Source: Dipteris shenzhenensis (taxonomy: Eukaryota; Polypodiophyta; Polypodiopsida; Gleicheniales). From it: a DNA stretch of 64,000 nucleotides. The position numbers and the translations under genes are program-made. Numbering within the stretch: the stretch's first letter is position 1; the number at the start of each line of letters is the position of its first letter. Positions 21,235-31,290 of this stretch are shown piece after piece. Location: the NCBI GenBank assembly GCA_047967505.1, contig CM106540.1; one strand, written 5' to 3'. The notes below the pieces were generated by a model. It was not told the DNA's origin and made no database searches. It saw only the letters and a program-made list of their open reading frames with translations.

Positions 21235-21438
21235 TCAATGAGCTACATCTCCGCACTTTGCCTTTTTAACCACATCTTTCCATTCTTGCATTGTGCGGAG
21301 TTGCACTCTTTGTAATGGAATGTTTAATATTGGATCCCAATTTTTATCGATTTGATCTCTACTCTGTTCAACATCCTGATTGCAGCTCTTTACTCCATTG
21401 CTCCAATACATAAAGAGGGGAAAATTTGCTAGTACCAA
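21235..21438 (-). pseudogene. Reverse-strand piece of the coiled-coil TE protein
   Basis: The minus-strand frame ends with RTMQEWKDVVKKAK, closely resembling the LEWKGVVKKG end of the plus-strand relic at 20.8 kb. The upstream part (DQIDKNWDPILNIPLQRVQL) is plausible as more of the same protein. The two pieces face each other about 0.5 kb apart, which suggests an inverted arrangement of two copies. Confidence 0.4.
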
Positions 21439-21466
21439 ATTGTTTACATAGTGTTTTAATCTGCAG

Positions 21467-21572
21467 AGCTCATGAGAAATGGCTAGCCATCTTCTCTTTG
21501 AATGTTACTACTGCATTGGGCAGCATTCAAGCTGGCGCTACTTTAGCCATGTTCTTCTTCGGACTTGTCATT
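21467..21572 (+). other. Candidate exon of an unidentified membrane protein
   Basis: The block begins after TTTTAATCTGCAG and ends before GTAAGC, both good plant splice borders. Its open frame reads AHEKWLAIFSLNVTTALGSI and continues into a hydrophobic stretch (AGATLAMFFFGLVI) long enough for one membrane helix. I cannot assign a family and see no partner exon nearby, so this may be chance. Confidence 0.25.
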
Positions 21573-23160
21573 GTAAGCTCCCGCTCTATTAGATTTTATT
21601 TTTGCCTATGTTTCATAATGTGTGGTTATCTTGGATATTTACCGCTTGTCTTCGATGTTTATTGTGCTTCATGGCCATAGCCAATTTCATGTGGCGGTCC
21701 GCTCTACATGCTACTCACCTTTAAGCCTACATTGCTACTCCACCCATTCTTTGTCGGAGGGCTTTTCGCAATAAGCTTCATCGACTCTTTCTTCAAGAAG
21801 TTGCTCTTTGGTCATTTCTTTCTAAAGAGATAGAGCGGAGGGAGCTATGTAAGGGGGTGCAAATAATGGGATGTAAGCTCATCGAAGTCGTGGAAGGTAT
21901 AATCAGCAAGTGCGATAACTCTATGGGAGATATAACAGCTTCTTAATTCTTGTCCAACAGTAGGACATCTATTTTGATGAAAGTGTTGCCAGTAATTAGT
22001 CAAAATGGTAAGCAGTAGGTCCGTTCGAGAGTAAAAGAGATCGCACCGTGGTGATTCTTGATCGATTTCGAGCATTGTCAAGTCGAGGAGTCTTGGAGGC
22101 CAAGAGGATGATGGGGTCAGTTTTCTTTTCACGTAACCACACCATCCATGCACTGCTTCAGAATGAATCAAAAGGCCCATATTCGTTCCATTGGTCATAG
22201 ATGAAATCCAAGGGTCCACATTCATCCCATGGTCATAACTACTTAGTGTAATGTATTATCGATAAGTTGTTGTCTGCGCTTGCCTGCTTATGCATCGTAA
22301 ATAAGATGCAACAAGCTGTGTCATTGGCTCTGCCTTAGGTGCTTGCATATGTTTCCATGCATTATAAATAGGCCGTGTCATTGCCTGTGCTACCTTAGGT
22401 GCGTGCAAGCGCTTTCTTGGTTACAGAAAGACGAGCAACTACTATCAGGCAGAACTTGCTTATAGGGGTAGGCTCAATGTGTTTCCGTGCATTGTAAATA
22501 AGCTGCATGTAGAAAAGAAGAAGATGTATTTTTAAAAGTGCTGTGTTAGGTGAAAACATTTGTGATGTGTTAGCCGTTTGCAAACCTTGAAGATTTTTTA
22601 GGTGTTTCCCTTTTATCCAATTTTTGGTGAATGGTTTTACATGGTAATTTTATTTTCTCTGAAGATTGATGTTTTTGATTCTCTCTTGTGCTAGAAATAT
22701 ATACTACCAAGGATGCAGCTCATGCTCACAACCTTTGAAAACTAAAATTTAAAAAGAGATCGAGTCAAATATTGGGATGAGAACTAAAGTTGATTGGCAA
22801 AAGTATGTATTTGCATTATTCGTGTTTGGTTTATAAATTGAATGTAGAACGTCATTACGAATAGTGCAAAGAATGCATTATTGAAATCAGAAACTCACAA
22901 CACTATCTGAATTGGTCAAAATGCACTAACATATACATAAGGAGTAATATCCATTTCAAAATGTAAAATTCTTACAACAGTAGATCCAAAAATTCTCTCC
23001 ACACTCATGATCTCAAAACATCACATTTCAGCTCTTACATTTCCAAGCATGGAAGAGGTACACCTAATAGGTGGTGACCCTTTGTATCTGTAAGCATTAA
23101 ACTATGCTTAAATATATCTAAAATGCTAGCTAACTAGGAAGCTCTTCAATCCTTCCTATT
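21573..23160. other. Unassigned; possible LTR start at 21848
   Basis: TATGTAAGGGGGTGC at 21846-21860 follows a purine-rich GAGCGGAGGGAG. A nearly identical TATGTAAGGGGGTGC at 63537-63551 also follows a polypurine stretch, so both may be LTR starts. The minus strand 22225-21845 has a 126-codon frame without recognisable motifs. Between 22280 and 22500 the phrase GCATNGTAAATAAG recurs in degenerate form. Otherwise nothing is seen. Confidence 0.3.
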
Positions 23161-23676
23161 CCCACTCGTGTTGCTGTTGATATGGATGATCTCTTTAGAA
23201 CCCTCAATTCTGAATGGTCTTTACAAGATAACAGGGATAAATGGTATGAAAGATTTGGCAACTTATGGATTAAGCAAGTCCCTGAGAAGATGTCCTGCCT
23301 TTCTTGGCTAATTCTTCACAAAGTTATATGGACCAATATCAGGGGACTCAAAATAGAGAAGGGAAATGGAAATTGTAGAAGATGCCCTAGTGTTCTTGAG
23401 GATATTTTCCACTTGTTTGTTCCTTGCCCTCATGCCAGGAGCATCTGGAAGCTCGTCCAGATTGAATGTGGTGAGCCAATCAACTGGAGGGTCATATTAG
23501 TAGGGGATACATTCAAAACCAAGCATGAGCTTTGGTTCCAAATTAGGGCACATGCTTTATGGTTTATCTGGATCTCTAGAAACCATTTTCTATTTAATGA
23601 TGTTGAAATGTATACTCATGCCTTGTTTTTGTGGGACTATGGAAAAAAGAAGGTTGGAATTTCATATAGATGCTAA
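23161..23676 (+). pseudogene. 3' end of LINE ORF2 (zf-RVT region)
   Basis: The frame 23182-23676 encodes 164 codons of a plant LINE C-terminus. It has WYERFGNLWIKQVPEKMSCL, then WLILHKVIWTN, then CRRCPSVLEDIFHLFVPCPH (Cys-x2-Cys ... His ... Cys), then ALWFIWISRNHFLFND. This is the zf-RVT pattern of L1-like elements, with the zinc ligands kept. The RT domain is absent, so the copy is strongly 5'-truncated at about 23.15 kb. There are no internal stops. The stop codon TAA (23674-23676) is itself shared with the first bases of the 26S rRNA fragment that follows. Confidence 0.8.
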
Positions 23677-23942
23677 CAGCCCGCCCACCCTGAAAACGGA
23701 TCACCCGGAGATAGGGTCCAACGGCTGGTAAAGCACCGCACGTCTCGCGGTGTCCGGTGCGACCCCGGCGGCCCGTGAAAATCTGGAGGAGCGATTGTCG
23801 ATCACGCCCGGTCGTACTCATAACCGCATCATCAGGTATCCAAGGTGAACAGCCTCCTTTGGTCGATAGAACAATGTAGGTAAGGGAAGTCGGCATCAAG
23901 TCTCCAAGGTGAATAGCCTCTGGTTGATAGAACAATGTAGGG
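23674..23942 (+). rRNA. Partial 26S (25S/28S) rRNA fragment, rearranged pseudogene
   Basis: The stretch matches the nuclear large-subunit rRNA of plants. It reads AACAGCCCGCCCACCCTG, then GGAGATAGGGTCCAACGGC, then GGTGTCCGGTGCGACCCC, then CCGGTCGTACTCATAACCGC and AACAATGTAGGTAAGGGAAG. It lacks the ends of the gene and covers only about 220 nt of an internal region. Many differences are C-to-T or G-to-A, as expected for a methylated, non-functional copy. After GTCGGCA (23895) the last ~47 nt are repeated: TCAAGTCTCCAAGGTGAATA onward to 23942. The join to the LINE ORF is direct, with TAACAG shared or nearly so. Confidence 0.9.
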
Positions 23943-23949
23943 TTTGTGT

Positions 23950-24325
23950 GTGTGCATGCCTGCTGCCACATCATCAACTAATCTGAGCTACCACATCATC
24001 AGTGCCACGTAGGTAGGCCACGTCATTCTACCATGTCATCAGGACACATCATCTTAAAATGTCATCAAGCCACATCATCAGTGCCACATCATCATAGCCA
24101 CATCATCATTACCACATCACCTTGCTGACATCATTATTTGTGCCACCTCAGCTGTCCAGTCAGCATTGACCCATGCAGACACAGTTACCTCTTCACAGTC
24201 ATTGCATGTGACCACTCCTGCCACCTCAGCACAGGGCTTCATAGGTACACCTCTTGCTAGGCACAGTGCCACATCATCACTGCATGTGACTCACAGTGAC
24301 ACATCATCATTGAGCACCATTTGCA
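23950..24325 (+). repeat. Degenerate CCACATCATCA minisatellite
   Basis: Variants of GCCACATCATCA(T/G) appear more than ten times, separated by short variable spacers (for example near 23968, 23990, 24070, 24083, 24098 and 24270). No open frame of interest. Confidence 0.85.
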
Positions 24326-24985
24326 CTCCTTTTGCCCCTCCACGTAGATTAAGTTATATCTCTTGATCCAAGAAGAATTTGAGGGTACTCCAAAAAGGAA
24401 AGTCGATCTTTTTTTCGTGCTCTATGCGCTCGTCACATACACACACATTTCAATGCAAGTTACACTCACATTTCAGCCTTGCCAAAAAAACCACTTCCTT
24501 TACGCACATCTACCTCTACATCGATGCATCTGACCCAACACTTAAAAAGAACAAAAGAAAAGGAATTATTTGCTGTTCTTTCTTGGAATTTATACTATGT
24601 ATTCACATTGTTCATGTTTTGGTATCTAAATTTCAAATTTTCTACAATTTGGTATTTATATTACAATTTGTCTGATAAAGAGTTTAGAGAGGAATTGAAC
24701 AATTTGAGGCAAAAGACTCCAGACTTTTTCTCAATATAAGGGTGTCCAAAGCCCCATCAAGCCTGATCAGCAGGGGGGCTTGAGGTTGCCCTTTTCCCTC
24801 CTCCTCCCCCTCTCTCCCGCCCCCTCCCCCTCCCCCTCCTCTTCACCACCCACCCCCTGCCCTATGTCCGCCATATCTCTATCCAAACAACCTACTTGCC
24901 ATTGGACCTGTATGTTGGCAAGACTAGATCAATTGAGAAGGCATGTCCTCCCTCCATGAGCCATGCAACCATCCCCCATGTGAAG
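24326..24985. other. Unassigned
   Basis: Includes an AT-rich stretch (24380-24740) with short chance frames and a pyrimidine tract at about 24788-24860. The tract precedes the minus-strand LINE and could hold its 3' end. Confidence 0.4.
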
Positions 24986-24989
24986 TCTT

Positions 24990-27900
24990 GCTACTAGATC
25001 CTCCAAGCTATAGGACATCCCCCCATGCAATGGGGGATCATCTCTAGAACTTTCTTTATAACAAAAGCATTGCCATCTACCCGCATCTACTCTAGCCAGG
25101 GTCCGATGGGCAATCCCCATGAGCCACGAGCTAGAAGAAATAGGAGATATTCTATGGCGTCATTCTAGTCTAGAGATGAGACTAGAAATGGGAGACAACC
25201 TCTTGAGGAACCTCCAAATCAACCCAATGATGCTCCCTCAATGGTGTCCACACAGTTGCCTCCATCTGGTTGACCTCCTCTACCCTGTCCAAGTGCCCTT
25301 CTCGAGCTAGCTAGAACCACTCCCTTGGGTCCCATTTAATGTCACAGAGAGGTCAGCCCTTTCGAAGCCATGGATGCCAAATTGATCCCTTTGGGGCCGA
25401 CGGGACTATGCCTGGAGCAATGTGCCACCTCTTGCCCAAGCGGCCTACTATCCAGATCCTCTACCACTCCAAACCATCCAAGTCTACCTCATCGCCATTC
25501 CCTCTCTAGTCTTTGCATCCATAGGGAGTTGTCTCCAAACCTCGAAGGACCTAACTAGACCACTGTCCCACTATGCCCATCCAATGTGTGTCTACTAGCC
25601 CCTCAGAGTCTCGGATCTCTTGGTGCCATACGATGGGCTGCCTCTTGAATGCCTCCTTGCAACAAGGGCTGGCCCAAATGAGCCCGCTAGCCAGCCACTT
25701 CTAGGCCCTAAAGGGATTCTTATAAAAGGGGAGCTCTTCCTGCTGAAAAAATCCACATGTGGGATTGTTGCCACTATCAAACCATTATCCCCTTGTGCAA
25801 GGAGCACTCCCAAGGAGCCTCTATTGTAGGAGGAGCTTCCTGGTCTCTACACCTAGGGTGAGATCATGCCCCAAGAGGGCTCTACCCTATGTTTGAGGAT
25901 CAATGATACCATAACTTCTACGTGCCTGTGGCATAATCACCATCTACCATGCCACTCTTTGGGCTCTAATATCTTGCGTGCCATCCGATCCTACCCAAAG
26001 GAAGCTGCACACCAATTGTCTTAGCTACCCCATGCACTCCCGATGGAAGCAACAATAGGAGGCAATGTACTAGGATGTGGCAAGGAGGACCTACTTGACT
26101 ACGAGTGCTTTACCTACTAGGAAGAGTTTGGCCAAGCTCCAATATAGGAGCTTGCGCCAAACACTCTCTTGAACTAGTGCAATTCGCTACTTTACTGATA
26201 TTTATGCTCACTTGGCAGCCAACGTATCTCACTATTTGTCCCCACAAGATCTAGCAAAAGCCAAAAGTAGCCCCTCAATCTCGGACCTCTTGCACCTCCT
26301 ATATGTGTGTGAAGAAACCAATGGATTTGGTCCAATTGATGCAGGCACTTGAGGCCTCACAATAGGTAGCTAGGACCTCGTGACTACCTCAAGGCTTGTT
26401 GTTGATCCCTCCACGTATAGACCTGTATCATCTATAAACTATAAGTCTAATATCTCCTCATCCTCCTGAATCCATAGCCTCATACTTGTGAGGTTGATCG
26501 CCTGAGAGCATAGAAAATAACCCAATGCCTCTACTATGGAAAGGAAGAGGAAGGGGGTGAGGGGGTAGGCTTGTCAATCTATGTGAGAAAGAGAAAAAGA
26601 AACCCCATGTGCCCCTATTAATCACCTAGTTGGAGCTCCCTCTAGAGAGAGTTGAGACCCCTCTGATCCACCTGTCCGAGAAGCCATGGTGCCTTCTAAA
26701 AAGGACCAGTCCACTCTATTAAATGCCTTCTCAAAATCCAAAGGAAGAATGGCAAGAGGTTGTGACTCATCCCTGGCCCAATCCACTACCTCCTAGAAAG
26801 TGAATATGTTGTTCAGGATGTTGTGCTCTTAAACAAAACCATTATGTGTGTCATGAAAGATATCCAGCAAGTGGGGCCTCAACCGTAAGCTCAAGGCCTT
26901 GGCCAAGATCTTGTTAGTGGTGTCCAGTAAAGTAATCAGCCTCCACTGTCGGATGTCTTATCTATCTCACCTTTTTGAGATCATGCAAATCCATTGTCAG
27001 CTCAAGGATTGTGGGAGCAGGCTTGAGTCAAAAATCTCCTAAAAAGCAAGACAAAGTAGAGTGTTAATGCGCTCCCAAAAACTATGGAAAACGGTCAGGG
27101 TCAAGCCATCCTCCCCTAGGCACTATTGAAGAGGGAAAGCTTTGAGGGCCTCCCATAGCTCCTCATCCATGAATGGAGCCTCTAGTCGACAACTCAAACT
27201 TTGTAGGACAATAAAAAAAACTTGCACCCAAACTGCCTCTTGAGCTATCAAAGTCACTCTGACTCCTCCTCCGACTGAAATAACTATTGATAAAAATCCA
27301 TGCTCAGCAGCTCAAGGATCTCGTAAGGGTCCATGTGTAAAGCTAATTCTCAGCTCATCATGGCTGAACGATCTAGAAGAACTATCTAGTCATCTTGTCC
27401 CCCTACTGTACCCATCTTGCCCTAGAGGAGTGGTACAATAACTTAGCCCAACGAATCTTTACGGTTTGCAAGTCAAGCTGTGTGTTCTCATACCTATCAT
27501 TGAGCCACTGAGAACCTAGGTTCTACTCCCTAAGTCTCTCAATGGATGCTAGGGCCTATTGCATTGCTCTCTCCCACTGGTGAAGATCATGCCTTCTATG
27601 AAGGGCCCGAGATTCTAGCTCATGTGCTTAATTGCATCTGCTACCCAAAATACCCAACCTTCTTTGGGCCCCCCCTCCAGTTGTCTCCAAATCTTGGCTA
27701 CTTCATGTTACACCTATGCCTCATGTAAGAGATCCTCTGGGATACAGACCCCCTTTTAGGGTAATCCTTAGCGGGGTTGCGTGAGATGGAGTACGATTGG
27801 AGAGTGATCTGACATCATGGTACCTACAAAACTGCCCATGGATCCTCCCGTATGCAATGCCCAGTCCCTAACGTAAAATGTGTTGAGGTGCTCCAACATA

Positions 27901-28650
27901 TCTACATGCCTCCTTTGCCCAAAGGAAAAATGAAGGCTGTCAAGGAGCCTAGTTAACTCTGCCTCCCTCCTGGGGTCTTTGCCATTGACCACAACAACAA
28001 AAGGTTCCTATGTGCTTCTCTTTGCTACCAATATCTCAGCAAAAGAGCCTCCTCCTTGCTTGTCCTCCACAAACTCTAGATTGTTGAAGTCACCTCCAAC
28101 AATCTAAGGTCAACATCTGGGAGACATTGTGTCCGTCGTTTCCAAAAAGTAGGGCAGTTGTGCCTACAAGCAAGTATATATACTGTCAAGATCTCATAAT
28201 CCTGGACTCACCAACCCAAAGGCCCATCCAAACTGCATGGCTTGCAATGAGATCTCCCTGATCAAAAACCTCTGAAGTCATTGCTTGGGAGACTAAGATG
28301 TGGACCCCTCCACTCCAGTGTACTGTTGGGGACCAAACCACTGAGCCCCTTCCTAGGAGGAGATCTTGGGGTGACATCAAAGTATCTACTGTTTGAAAAC
28401 ATGTGCTTGTGAATCAAGAGGCCCCTCTTACCACTACTCTCAACAAGTCTAGCTCATGGGGAGGGGTGAGTAGAGAATATGACTCGCTTATGGATGGGAG
28501 CCTATTCCTAAGAATCCGATCTCTGTGACTTCAAAGGGGGTTTGGAGAGAGGGAATATTTTGTGTCTATGCGCCTACATACCAAGGTCACGATGGACACA
28601 ATACCAACCTTTCGTGCCCATTGCAACATGAAGGAGATATCTACCCCAAA
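24990..28650 (-). mobile_element. Long decayed LINE on the minus strand (endonuclease plus RT)
   Basis: Reading right to left, the parts occur in the correct order. First are endonuclease-like stretches (HWSGGVHILVSQA near 28320-28280) and the C-terminal endonuclease motif SDHSPIVLHL at about 27820-27780. Then comes the linker helix (RARWVQ-stop-GDKMTR near 27430-27390), then the RT entry DEELWEALKAFPL near 27170. Next are TTNKILAKALSLRLRP near 26920, motif A LPLDFEKAFNRVDW near 26740, FLFLFIVEALGYFL near 26520 and motif C FIDDTGLYVEG near 26420. The remainder to about 25.0 kb is presumed thumb and C-terminal region without clear motifs. Many stops and frameshifts make it non-functional. Its 5' side abuts the truncated gypsy fragment at about 28650. 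The right boundary is fairly clear; the left one is uncertain. Confidence 0.7.
27768..27992 (-). pseudogene. LINE endonuclease C-terminal fragment (within the decayed LINE)
   Basis: A 75-codon stretch without stops encodes the end of the apurinic-type endonuclease domain. It has LLDSLHFSFGQRRHVDMLEH, then YVRDWALH, then the conserved SDHSPI motif, whose His is part of the active site in this family. It is the best-preserved part of the minus-strand LINE. Confidence 0.75.
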
Positions 28651-29998
28651 TAGCTCAATGCACCAGTGAAGCATCCAGTAGTGTGGGTGCATGAGTGGTA
28701 CTATCTATTCTACGAAAAGCGCTTGTGTGTCACTGCACCATTTCGACGCTTGGTACTAGAAGAGGTACATCAGCCACCCTACATGGGACATAGAGGCATC
28801 GCTGCTACGTATCAGACTATAATTCAAGATTTTTTCTGGCCTAAGCTTAAAGTTGATGTTGCAACTTTTGTTGCACAATGTCTTATTTGTCAAAAAGTCA
28901 AGAGCTACAAGGGCAAATATCAAGGTTTACTTATGCCTTTACCAATTCCTGATGGCCCATGGGAGTAGATCTCTATGGACTTTATTATTGGATTTCCTAC
29001 AACTAGCTCAGGTTTTGATATGATTTGGACTATCATTGATAGATTTAGCAAGCAGGCTTACTTTATTCCTTGTAAGAAGACCTTGACTGCAGTTCAGGCT
29101 GCTCATTTGTTCATCGAGCACATCTTTATACACCATGGCCTTCCAAAAGTAATCGTGTTAGACCGGGATAGTAAATTTTGTAGTAACTTCTGGACCGCCG
29201 CACTCTTTGACAATCTTGGTACGAAGTTAGATTTTTCCACTGCTTTTCATCCTGAGTCTAATGGCCAAACCGAGGTCAAATACCGAGGTCACACAAAATA
29301 CTATTTGTGACATGTTACGTGCTTACGTGTCTGGTCATCCAGGCAAATGGGACAAATTTATATACATATTACAATTTGCCTACAACAACACTAAGCACTC
29401 TGCTACAGGCAAATCTCAATTCCAAATTGTCTATGGAAAGACCATTCCTACTCCATTGACCCGCCTTAAGCACCAAGTAGAGGCTGCTGATCGATTTACT
29501 GAAGATTTCTCTAGCATTTTGGCTACTGTCAAAAAGAATATCGAGCATGCTCAAGTTGTGTATACTGCACGTGCAAACAAGGGTAGAAAGAAAGTTGTAT
29601 TTGCTGAAGGTGATGTAGTTATGTTACGTATTGAGAAGCGTAGACTTAAGAGTATTGAGACACAACCTGTAGTTAAGTTTGCCCCTAAATCCTATGGTCC
29701 CTTTAAAGTTTTGGAGCGCATTAATGACAATGCCTATCGGCTCGAATTACCACCCGATATTCATAATTCTTTTGATGTGCACCTCCTGAAACCTTTCCAT
29801 GGAGACCCACCAGTTCGACCTATTTTAGACGATGCACCATTGCTTCAAGGAGAGACCCAGATCTTAGAGCCAGACCAGATCATTGATCAACAAATCACTC
29901 AAACGAGACGTGGAAACTCGTATTCTATTTATCTTCTTACATTTAAGAATCACCCTGTTGAGGATGCTAAGTGGATGCCCAAGCGATGTTTTTGCTAG
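28651..29998 (+). pseudogene. Ty3/gypsy chromovirus integrase and chromodomain-like end
   Basis: Three consecutive frames cover integrase to the end of pol. The HHCC zinc region is at 28740-28900 (EEVHQPPYMGHRG, then AQCLICQKVK). The catalytic core has Asp at 28978 (SMDFIIGFP), Asp at 29161 (LDRDSKF) and Glu at 29272 (NGQTE). The C-terminal part contains YGPFKVLERI, then PPDIHNSFDVHLLKPF, and a final chromodomain-like region (ILEPDQIIDQQIT, then YLLTFKNHPVEDAKWM) that would steer insertion to chromatin. Two lesions are seen. One is TAG at 28966-28968 in place of the Glu codon expected in WEEISMDF. The other is a 13-bp direct duplication (ACCGAGGTCAAAT at 29269, repeated at 29282) that shifts the frame right after the catalytic Glu. 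RT and RNase H are missing upstream; the copy begins at the LINE junction. Confidence 0.9.
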
Positions 29999-30640
29999 TA
30001 CCCTAATTTATTGACTACTTTTTTGTCCCGCAATTGAGGGCAATTGCGATTTCAAGCAAGATTGATGTTACGAGAATTGGAATTATCCCATTAATTTAAT
30101 CCTTCAGTATTTAGTTTAGTGAGATCCAGCATTTTTATCGTGCAGCTGATGCATGTGTGCTCGTTGTTCCATAGATCAAATGCATGTGTGCTAGGAACAT
30201 GGCTGGATATACCGCTGCGGCTGTATGAGTGTGTAGCATTGTGTGCACCACTTACGCAATGACGGTATGTGTAGCATGTGTGCACCATCCGTATGATTTT
30301 ATTCATGTGTAGCATCAGGTGCACCATGAGATGGTATGTGTCACATGTGTGTACCATTCATTGTGATTTATTGATTTCGTGTTGCTATAATATTAAAAGG
30401 TTGATTGATTATGGTGATTAATTCCAAGGTTATCTTATGCTTGAAATATTTCATTACTATTGATCGTGTGAATCCAGGGGAAGAGTAATTGATCGGGCGA
30501 TGGCATCTGGCAAGCATGATCCGCCATATTTTGGGCATGTAGGCGCAACTCCAGTAATGCGGGGATGAATAAGGCTTATGCCTAATTTTTTATATTACAA
30601 AAGCTTATGTACATATTTGAATTTTGGAATATTAGTGGCT
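29999..30640 (+). other. 3' non-coding region, probable LTR start of the gypsy fragment
   Basis: After the pol stop comes GCAATTGAGGGCAATTGCG, a short GCAATTG inverted repeat around a GAGGG, then a possible LTR start TGTTACGAG at 30066. Between 30140 and 30360 a degenerate phrase (GTGTAGCAT and TGTGCACCAT) recurs several times. The LTR end is not identified. Confidence 0.4.
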
Positions 30641-30779
30641 TGGCTAAGTGTATAAACTAAAGTTAGAAAAAGCTTTATTTTTAGAAAAAGCCAGCTATTC
30701 TAGAAGGTGGATGGGCTTTTTGTAAAAGGGTGCATGGAGAAAGCACAGAGGCTTTTGTATGATTTTTGCTCGGAAGCTT

Positions 30780-30900
30780 TTTGAGAAATATATATAAAAT
30801 ACATCGGAGGTGGAAGGAGAGCACCACTCCTATGGGGGGAGATTGTACCCAGCACGCTTGTTCTGTCTCTTCCATTTGTGAGTTTTGAGAGTTTATGCGT
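30780..30900 (+). mobile_element. Copia-type LTR piece with TATA box
   Basis: TATATATAAAATAC (about 30788-30801) is followed ~40 bp later by GGGGGGAGATTGTACCCAG and CTTGTTCTGTC. The same layout, with TATA box, ~40 bp, and GGGGGGAGATTGTACCCAG, is found at 53674-53735, where a tRNA-Met PBS follows. Both are therefore promoter and R-region pieces of one LTR family. Confidence 0.55.
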
Positions 30901-30949
30901 ATTTTCAAAGAGTGTTGCTATGTTTTTCCAGGATTTGCAGGTTCCGCGA

Positions 30950-31290
30950 GCGTTTCCCATTGCAGAGTCACATATGATTGTGGAGTCATGGCTAACTTTG
31001 TACAAGATAGCCGAGCAAGTTCTTTTGATACCAATCTTCTCTCCTCGCAATTAGATTATTGTGGGACCATACGTGACATCTATGAAGTTGATTTTAGAAG
31101 ATTTAGTATTTTCATTCTTGATATCAAATGGTTTAGAACTATCTACAATGGTCTCAATGCTACACTCAGGAGAGACAAATGTGGTTTCTTTGCCATTGAC
31201 TCCACCAGACCCTGGACCGATGAAAGTGATACCTTTGTTCTTCCAGAGCATTGTGAACAAGTACACATTAACGAATTAATTAAAAGCTAA
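30950..31290 (+). pseudogene. CACTA (En/Spm) transposon fragment, DUF4216-like
   Basis: The frame ending with the TAA at 31288-31290 reads MANFVQDSRASSFDTNLLSS, then LDYCGTIRDIYEVDF at about 31051-31095, then ILDIKWFRT, KCGFFAIDS, and DTFVLPEHCEQVHINE. This order (YxGxIxDIxExDYxxF, then hydrophobic plus KCxW-like, then GF, then PFxLPxQxxQV) is that of DUF4216, which lies C-terminal to the transposase in plant CACTA elements. Only this domain is present; transposase and CACTA ends are not seen. The upstream frame overlaps the LTR piece, so the junction lies near 30900-30950. Confidence 0.65.

Noticed and set aside
23674-23942. R2-type site-specific LINE insertion in rDNA
   Set aside because: The rRNA piece is an internal region upstream of the known R1/R2 target area, it is truncated at both ends, and the LINE end is L1-like.
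23594-23977. 127-codon minus-strand frame
   Set aside because: Antisense of the LINE end and the 26S rRNA fragment; the plus-strand identities explain the sequence fully.
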